A stretch of DNA of 64,000 bases from Gonatopus flavifemur (taxonomy: Eukaryota > Arthropoda > Insecta > Hymenoptera > Dryinidae). Under the pieces are notes generated by a model. That model made no database searches, was not told the origin of the DNA, and was given only the letters and a program-made list of their open reading frames with translations. The translations under genes and the position numbers were made by a program. The stretch lies in the NCBI GenBank assembly GCA_018340375.1, contig JAFFJZ010000010.1:5704001-5768000 (forward strand). Reading direction: 5' to 3'. Position 1 is the first letter of the stretch, and the number at the start of each line of letters is the position of its first letter. This document shows, piece by piece, positions 57,598 through 64,000 of this stretch.

Positions 57598-57665
57598 AGT
57601 GAAATGTCAACCGTATTAACCGTGTTATATTTATTGCGTTTCCCTTATTCACATAAAAATTGGGG

Positions 57666-57674
57666 TGGCGACCG
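57666..57674 (+). other. tRNA-Arg-type primer-binding-site-like sequence
   Basis: TGGCGACCG equals the start of the site used by insect retrotransposons of the mdg1/412 type, which prime from tRNA-Arg (established knowledge). The continuation (ATATTC) does not match further, so it is a decayed or coincidental site. Confidence 0.45.
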
Positions 57675-58164
57675 ATATTCATGCGTCGAAAAGTATCTGT
57701 TGATTAAAAGTTTCGCAAATAAATGAAATAAGATTAATCAATTCAGTAACAACCCATACAATCTACTCAGATCAGATGCGATTCCATGTATTTGGAATGG
57801 GGCCTACATTGGTCCAGCATGAGCCCCATGCTGCTCGCATAGGACGAAGACTTGACCAAAATTCACACACATTCAGCAAATTTTTAATGATATTTTCATG
57901 CTGTTGCAGTTTGAATTCGTTTGAAACGTCACCAAATAATGAAATACTCAGCTTTTGAAGACCCTAAATCTTGCGATACAATTTTTGATCTATATTTACA
58001 ATTGCAAAATATCACAAACAATTTACTCCAGAAGATGGATGACTCCTAGTAAATATAATTAAAGCGGTTATCTAGCATCTTTCAAGGTACTAGCAGTTAA
58101 ACTAGTTACTAGAAAAGGCCTTGACATTACCTATATAAGGTGACTAGAGTCATTTTTGCTAGGG
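57675..58164. repeat. Sequence related to 63500-63560, with extra DNA
   Basis: At 57962 CCTAAATCTTGCGATACAA parallels CCAAATTTTGCGATACATT at 63506. About 140 bp then intervene (58020-58155, with CTAGTAAAT and ACTAGTTACTAG words) before the similarity resumes at 58165. The first 280 bp (57675-57955) show nothing recognisable. Confidence 0.4.
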
Positions 58165-58239
58165 ACGATGATTCATCAGATGTTGTAAGTTTCAGTTTTC
58201 GTTTCGTTTTTATAAACGATTCAAACTTTAGGAACATAC
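58165..58239 (+). repeat. Direct repeat Y1
   Basis: ACGATGATTCATCAGATGTT, then TATAAACGATTCAAACTT, matches 63560-63634 in the same orientation. Confidence 0.75.
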
Positions 58240-58308
58240 TATATATTTTTTTCCCTGAAATAATTCATTGAATCTAAACAAGTTTGACTAAAGGTTCAAA
58301 GGTTAAAA

Positions 58309-58362
58309 ATTAGCTATGGTCGCTATTTTTCAGCTGCAGCAACAAAAGTTATTGCTATAAGT
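58309..58362 (-). mobile_element. AGCTA-type MITE, copy E2 (partial)
   Basis: AAAATTAGCTATGGTCGC, then CAGCAACAAAAGTTATTGCT, is the complement of the right part of E1 at 6256-6342. Only about half is present. Confidence 0.6.
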
Positions 58363-61029
58363 ACTAACATTTCACGGAGAAAAGAGATCTTCAAAAAATC
58401 GTAGAGTTCGCTGACATACGTAACACAACCGCCCACATAAAATTCAAATTCAGTGATGCAAAATTACAGAAATTGTCAATCCTGATGGTGATTCACAAAA
58501 ATGTTACGTGGCATTACATTTTTCAATACTTCACATATTCTACTGAAAATGTATTAAAAACATTTATTGCTATATTAAATAGTGGATTCTGGTAGTTTTC
58601 AAAGAAGCACTTTTCTGCGTGTTAGCCATTGCAGCGATATCTTTGGATATCCAAGTATTAAATACGCAAAGTAGCTGCCACAATTAATTCCTAGATACCA
58701 TAGCGAATTATATTTTTCAAATTGAAACCAGAAAATTCTATAAGATTCAATGGGGGAGTGAAACCAGTTCAAGAACCTGGAAAATGCGCTGTCTTTGCGT
58801 TTTCTCCTTGTATAACAGTGAAGGTAATAGGACAATACAAAAATATTCCAAAGAGTCTTGTTGTATTGAATCTGGAATAAAAAACAACAATTCTTTTTAA
58901 CCTATATACTTGAAGTTAGAGAAATAGGTGAGGGATTGTAAAGAATATTGATTGTTGTGAGATTGGTGAGTGTTTGAACAAAAGACGTCAAATTTTTGCA
59001 TAAAAAGGGTAATCATTTGTTAACCGGTAAGGTGTCATACGCCCGAAGGGCCAATCATCCGAGAAGCGCTGAAGTTTGTGGCAATTTGAGGAGAATTAGA
59101 AACTTCTGGTAATTATCATCAGATTCACAAAGCATAACTCTTCGGATATTTGCAGTTTCGAGTAGCGCTAAACGCTCTTCCATGGTCGTTTTGTAATACA
59201 ACTAGCCGATAGATAATTTTGAAATTCCAACCTTCAAAGACTACAGAAAAAAACCGTGAACAAATTTGAAACCATTCGAGGAACTAGTTCAAGTGTTCTT
59301 CTTCAAGAACCACCCCCCAAACGTGCCCCTTTCATGTTAAAAAATTCTACTTCATTCGCTTCCCTCGATCATTTTATGTTAGATCATGTTCCTTCCACTG
59401 CAAAAATGATCTGAATATTTCTTCCTCCCTTCAGTTGTAGATTCCATCTTCTGCTTAAAAATAGGGCATTTTGTCTTCATTTAGAGGGACTGTTCTGCTT
59501 TTTAGGTGTTGAATCCTTTGCAAAGTAAGGGAAGGACTCTACCAAATCAATGGAAATGTCCTCCACCATAGAGTAATCTTGTAATCTTGTTTTTGTTAAA
59601 AGATTTTCGAGTTCAATCAAAACGAGTGGAACAATCCTCATTCCTCATTATTTATCCAGTGAGTCAGACCTAAAAGATCCCCCTTTTCAGATTCAGAGGT
59701 TAACGATGTACGTAGTACTCAATTCTCTCTACCTGTCCTATACCCATCTCATGTATCGAGGGTGCAAATAAGAGAAAGAAGTTAACACTGTTATTCCCCC
59801 AAATTCGTACGTCAATTCAGTCACCACAGATTTGCATATGTTCCTCTTTTATCCAATAAAAGACCCTCACGTGACAACAAATTTGTGAATACCTACTATA
59901 TTCTTAGCTGAAAAATAAATCCACTGAAAGTTGTTGAAAATATTCGTGGGTAGCACAAGAATCATGAATCGGGCGGTTGTTTTCATTACGTTATGACGCC
60001 AATGCTCTTTTCCTCGGAGTAAAGCTTGGGTGATACCTATCCCATTTTATGAACAATAAAATTTAGTGATGCGAGACAATGGTCTTTATAGTACATAGCT
60101 GATGCTCCGCACAAATGCATTAACCATCAGAGACAGAGTCAAGGATGAAAGTTACGATCCGCAATACGTTACCGCAGAAGATGTTCGAAATACAGTCAAT
60201 GGAAGATCTAATCAAACAAATCGATCGCATGTTTTGCAATATCAGCATTTACGGTGCGAATAGTAATCAAAGATTCAATGAAGAATCTGGAGACCATCAG
60301 TCCTGTAAAAACTAATTTACCAAAAAGCAGATTCAGCATTCGTATTTTTCCATATTGCCTTTGATTATACTCACGTATTTGACATGGTATAGCGCATACA
60401 AATATTCCATCCACATGGTTGTTTTATATGGAAGAAAACTCCAATAGTGGAATGGTGCTTTGTCTCGTCTTGTCTCGACATTATATCACTTGGCCATTCA
60501 CTTCAGCTGCAAATCGGTTGACAAAGATGAGTCAGCTTTTTACGATGGACGTGGAAAAGAATGGAAGAAAGGAAGGTGGGGTACGTTATAGTGGGTTTGA
60601 GTTTCCAAGAGCTGGGCCGTCTTCGTCCTGCTTATACTAAGAGGGTCTGCCTGCCGGATACGCGTTTTCTGCATATGTAACGAGGGTTGCACTCATGCGC
60701 AGATGCGGTACAAGAGTGCACTTGGTTCTCTAAGGTTCGCCGTTTGTTGCTCTTTTCTGTCTCCGTTTCATTCTTCCGCTCCTTTGCTCTAACTCTGTCT
60801 GTCGAGGCCCGCGGCATTGGAATGCAATCCCTCGCACGGATGATTTATACCTCATCGATGCCTCCCTTCCTTCGTTACCTTGCGCGCGGGGGCAGGATGT
60901 CGCACGTCTCTTCTTTATGTCTCTATCACACTTCGCTGTATTGTACTCACTCGGTGGCGGGTTTACGCGAAAATATCCCGCGGCGTTAAAACGCACGTTC
61001 GCACGTACCTTTAATCATACTAGTTATCA
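58363..61029. other. Unique sequence, no gene identified
   Basis: No window repeats occur here. 60440-61030 is G+C/CpG-rich, with overlapping frames of up to 100 codons on both strands (60687-60989 and 60730-60996) that lack domains. It is another candidate for unrecognised regulatory or exonic DNA. Confidence 0.4.
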
Positions 61030-61049
61030 TGCGCGCGCGCGTGTGCGTG
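61030..61049. repeat. (GC)n/(GT)n alternating tract
   Basis: Alternating purine-pyrimidine GCGCGCGCGCGTGTGCGTG, prone to Z-DNA, inside the CpG-richer block. Confidence 0.85.
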
Positions 61050-61286
61050 GATGTATATCTTATAGTTACTCGTACTCGCCAGCTACCCGAAGCTATGGCG
61101 GAGATCATATTGCCATCAAATTTATTTGAATGCGTAACACCGGCGCCAGTAGTCTGCCTTCGAAAAGAATCTTAGCTCGAGTTTCTTGGAAGAGTATGAA
61201 TGAATTTGAAAATCACTCTACTTTTATTTTATTATACTATTGCTCAAAGGAGTGTGAACATTTTCCCACATTTCTAAATAGTTGTG
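61050..61286. other. Unique sequence, no gene seen
   Basis: End of the CpG-richer block; no recognisable feature. Confidence 0.4.
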
Positions 61287-61973
61287 CACCCACAGAAACG
61301 TTTGCTTATTGCAACGAAAATTTTTTTGTCAAGATTGAGACAGTCCTAATTTTTCTTCTGATGAGAAAGAAATTCTCTCGCCTCAAGTAAAATTTGAATA
61401 AAAGTTGAATCAAGAAAAATAGTCTATGAGATCACCATAAGCATCTTTTAAATAAGACTTAGAGATTTTCTTGATGCAGTGAAGGATTTATTAAAGGTGA
61501 TGAAATCTTCCTTTTTACCCAGCAAACATTTTGTATCCTGCGATATATTTTAGACAGGCTTTAAATGTTCTATGTAACACTTCAGATATCTAAAAGTGTT
61601 GTACAAGACATCTAAAACCAAGATATCGCAAGACACAGAATGTTCAATGATTACAATAATTGATTTGGACGGTATCTGGCACACGGTACACTGCTTTATT
61701 CGATTATCACTGTTTTAAAGTTTATAATTACTATTCCATTTTACAACTCGATACATTGAAATCAATCTTGAAAACTCTGTTACTAGGGGAGGGTATCATT
61801 TTTGCGTCGCCTTTACGAATATTCATCTAGTTTCAGCATAAGAACATTTATCTTGCCACAAGAAGCGAAGAACACAACTGCTTTTTGGTCGAACACTATT
61901 TGTTTCCGGAGAAGAAAATCGATATCAAGAATAAAATGATGGTAACAATGAGAAATCATTTCTTTGAGTGTGA
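61287..61973 (+). mobile_element. Element C, copy C2
   Basis: Same orientation as C1, 31.5 kb away. The ends are CACCCACAGAAACGTTTGCT and (complement of right) CACACTCAAAGAAATGATTT, an imperfect inverted terminus. The internal foldback (TGTATCCTGCGATA at about 61532 against TATCGCAAGACACA at about 61624) is kept. Several small deletions distinguish it from C1. Non-coding. Confidence 0.85.
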
Positions 61974-62858
61974 GGAACCATCCTGACGTGTCACTTGAAT
62001 GGATTTGATTTGATTGTCAGAATGGAGAGATCTACAAGAAGAAGTCTCATAATTTTTCATCCATGATATAATTCTCGACAAGAGTATATATAAATTATGT
62101 ATACAACCGCTAAGAGTGAATGATTATGCATATTGAATTATAGTAGATGATATATATTCAAAATAAGATAGTATCATCCCTGAGAAAAACAAAACCTGTA
62201 TTCACAGTGAAATCAGAAATGCACGAACTGCTATTATCCCGGAAGTGGTTCGGAGGACCATTGTGAAAGGCCTTACAGGACATCATCTATTCACTACTTT
62301 CGGAAATGCGCTTGAGTTTGTGACGATAATTTTGAATAACTATTGACTGGAAACTCGTGCTGTTAGATCTTTAAATTTTGTTTTATTTGTTCTCCAAGAT
62401 CATATCTCATACGTGATTGGAATGGTTTCGATGTTCTCTGCTGTGTCATGAACATACGAACGACGTATTCGATACAAATGAAAAAACAAAGAAGAAGGAA
62501 TAGAAATGAATATCGAATATTGAGAAAAAATGATAAAGTCGGTACACTGTATTTTGTTATTTTTAGAATTCTGTGATTTCTTATATCAATGCGTCGTCCA
62601 TGTTTTTAACTTTGAAACATCTGGGAACTTTGTTTTTCATGCACAGGAGGAAATAAAATCACTTATTTTTAGATATCAAGGACTTGGTTCTTGAACCGTG
62701 GAATATTTATCACTCGGGGAAATCCTGCATCTCTTTCGTCCGAGACTTCATGTTTTTTTTATTTGTCGTAGATCTGTGAATTGGAATTATGAATGCATAT
62801 TCTATTTATTCGTCGCATTTTATATTATTTTTTCATTTTCTAACCCAAACGAACACAA
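61974..62858. other. Unique sequence, no gene seen
   Basis: No recognisable feature. Confidence 0.4.
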
Positions 62859-62936
62859 AAGACATCTTTTGAATATTTGAAAGATATCTTGCAAAAAGGT
62901 CCCGAAGATGACTTTTAGAAATCTAAAAGATATCTT
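62859..62936. repeat. Two imperfect copies of the 32-bp palindrome
   Basis: 62859-62890 (AAGACATCTTTTGAAT to AAAGATATCTT) and 62905-62936 (AAGATGACTTTTAGAA to AAAGATATCTT) are each 32 bp. Each is a degraded version of the perfect palindrome at 33276-33307. They are separated by 14 bp. Confidence 0.85.
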
Positions 62937-62992
62937 ACGCGACAAATTTCGACGAGTTCAAATGTGGGAGATACGTTTTAATATTGCTGAGG

Positions 62993-63482
62993 TTTACTCA
63001 GAAAAATAGTTCACTTGAATATAAAGCTATCCAATAAAATTTTACTCGATTTAAGTAAATTTTATTTGAAATGAATGGAAGTTTATTTGGATGGGATGAA
63101 TTTTTTATTCGAAATCATAGTACTCTCTAAATCTGGAAGAGTGAAAAATCACTGGTTTCACTCCACTAAGTCTCAAAAGTGAGCCAATCCGCTTCGAGTG
63201 GGATTTTCACTCGTTTCGAGTGGACTCCCACTCTTTCAGACTGGAAAATTCACTCTAGAATCGAAGTGGCTGTGAGTTTATAACATCAAACTTTAGATTA
63301 TCACTCTAAAAGAGTGGAAATTTCACTCGAAATTTCGATGGACTCACTTTTGGCTGGCTAAAGAGTGAAATACTACTCTAACAATTTTAGAGAATAGGTT
63401 CATATTTAAGTAGGAATTTAGTTGATTCAAACAAAGTTTAGTCGATCCAAATAAATCCAAATACAAATTTCCCTCGGTGTAA
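62993..63482 (+). mobile_element. Element B, copy B1, carrying element J
   Basis: The ends TTTACTCAGAAAAATAG and CAAATTTCCCTCGGTGTAA are weak inverted repeats. Between them lie ATTTTACTCGATTTAAGTAA-type and GATTCAAACAAAGTTTAGTC-type words, themselves partly inverted. A 268-bp unrelated element interrupts it at 63125-63392. Confidence 0.65.
63125..63392. mobile_element. 268-bp CTCTAAA-ended element (J) inside B1
   Basis: CTCTAAATCTGGAAGAGTGA at the left faces TCTAACAATTTTAGAG at the right. The interior is full of GAGTGGGATTTTCACTC, GAGTGGAAATTTCACTC and AAAGTGAG words on both strands. Comparison with the uninterrupted B2 at 31225-31370 shows the surrounding sequence rejoined at the TACT/AATAGG junction. 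Non-coding. Confidence 0.82.
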
Positions 63483-63559
63483 CAAAACACTCCGTTGTTG
63501 AAGACACCAAATTTTGCGATACATTCCAATCCCGAGGAGTTATTTTGAAACAATGAATA

Positions 63560-63634
63560 ACGATGATTTATCAGATTTTGTGAGTTTGAATCTTCAGTTT
63601 GTTTCTATAAACGATTCGAACTTCGAGAACATAA
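63560..63634 (+). repeat. Direct repeat Y2
   Basis: Counterpart of Y1 (58165-58239), sharing ATCAGATTTTGTGAGTTT and TATAAACGATTCGAACTT. Confidence 0.75.
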
Positions 63635-63645
63635 GTTTTAGACGT

Positions 63646-63920
63646 ATAGTGTTTCGATTTCGTCTCATCTCGTTGAGACTGACTAGGTCTCGATCTCGAT
63701 TTAGTCTCGGAATTTATAACCTCGTCTCGGTCTCGCTCTGTCTCGGAAAATCAGAGATCGTCTCGGTTTCTACACTACATCAGACGTTTCGCGGGAATTC
63801 TCGGTATCGTCGAGACTCTCGGCTTGACAGGTATTGTGTCGGTCTCGAAAAATAATTGTTCATCTCGTCTTGTATCGGGGTCGATACCCAGACCAGTCTT
63901 GGTCTCCTCCGAAACACTTT
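63646..63920. mobile_element. GTCTCG-motif element with 8-10 bp target duplication (Z)
   Basis: The ends ATAGTGTTTCG and CGAAACACTTT are inverted. Directly outside, TTTTAGACGT occurs on both sides (63636-63645 and 63919-63928). An 8-bp duplication (TTAGACGT) would fit a hAT-type insertion. The interior is a degenerate array of GTCTCG/CGAGAC words (GTCTCGGTCTCG and similar). No coding capacity. Confidence 0.78.
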
Positions 63921-63928
63921 TTAGACGT

Positions 63929-64000
63929 CCCAGTGAGCAATATGTGATCATCCAGAGCTCTTGAAGATCTCCCAAATATGTGTGAGAGGTCAGATAGACC
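63929..64000. other. Window end, nothing recognised
   Basis: Short tail beyond the last element, with no signal. Confidence 0.4.

Larger units (their letters stand above)
57073..57665 (+). mobile_element. LTR-like relic (gypsy-type, solo or truncated)
   Basis: Several LTR hallmarks line up. A possible TGTAAC start is at 57073. A TATA box TATAAATAA is at 57527-57535. A cytosine/adenine-rich start region (ACGTCACTTCTC) follows at about 57553, and an AATAAA signal at 57592-57597. The end, AAAATTGGGG, is followed at once by TGGCGACCG, like a tRNA-Arg primer-binding site. Two 45-bp direct repeats in the first half sit where U3 enhancer repeats lie. No gag/pol coding sequence follows and no second LTR was found, so it is a remnant. 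The 5' limit is a guess. Confidence 0.5.

Overview
The window reads as non-coding DNA from an animal nuclear genome, most likely an insect or another arthropod. It is A+T-rich and has no operon structure, no rRNA and no convincing intact protein-coding gene. It does hold a broken mariner-type transposase, several TTAA- or TA-flanked inverted-repeat elements, tRNA-derived repeats, an LTR-like relic with a primer-binding-site-like sequence, and many short non-autonomous elements. Species and chromosome cannot be set from the sequence. It could be intergenic DNA or one or more long introns. Open frames reach at most about 170 codons, none carries a domain I recognise, and the only coding relic I can name is mariner.

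Layout. 1-8.9 kb: unique DNA, then small inverted-repeat elements (2372-2850, 3499-3663, 3732-3941), a mariner relic split by another element (4800-6177) and an 87-bp element (6256-6342). 8.9-14.3 kb: a dense nest of repeats, with a three-unit 142-bp tandem array, tRNA-like sequences, three copies of a CACTGTA-ended element (one carrying an insertion) and a TA-flanked element at 13695-14236. 14.3-31 kb: mostly unique DNA with microsatellites, a 97-bp tandem duplication, a complex TTGGC-motif element (21451-22757), a small MITE at 23746-23892 and an AT-rich block around 28.4-29.7 kb. 31-33.5 kb: two 136-bp elements, a TTAA-flanked MITE and a 32-bp perfect palindrome. 33.5-36 kb: unique and relatively CpG-rich. 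36-41 kb: the most structured part, with a 793-bp element, a 1.4-kb TA-flanked element with nested inverted repeats, and two abutting TTAA-flanked elements sharing one TTAA, one of them an almost uninterrupted 660-bp foldback. 41-51 kb: unique DNA with scattered elements, including a clean insertion of a 187-bp element into a tRNA-like repeat at 43.8-44.05 kb. 51-64 kb: inverted copies of elements seen earlier, an LTR relic at about 57.1-57.67 kb, a second copy of the 29.8-30.6 kb element, and nested elements at 63.0-63.9 kb.

How it fits together. The sequence is its own comparison set: at least nine families occur two or more times, so element ends and insertion points can be read off directly. 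Two insertions are resolved against an uninterrupted relative (the element in the tRNA-like repeat at 43845-44031, and the element at 63125-63392). A third, at 63646-63920, has an 8-10 bp flanking duplication. A recurrent and less familiar architecture is the motif array: elements built from many degenerate copies of one short GC-rich word on both strands (TTGGCNCAA, TAATGGCCCAT, ATAGGGCC). All element classes named here are judged from termini and target sites only; none except mariner is supported by protein sequence.
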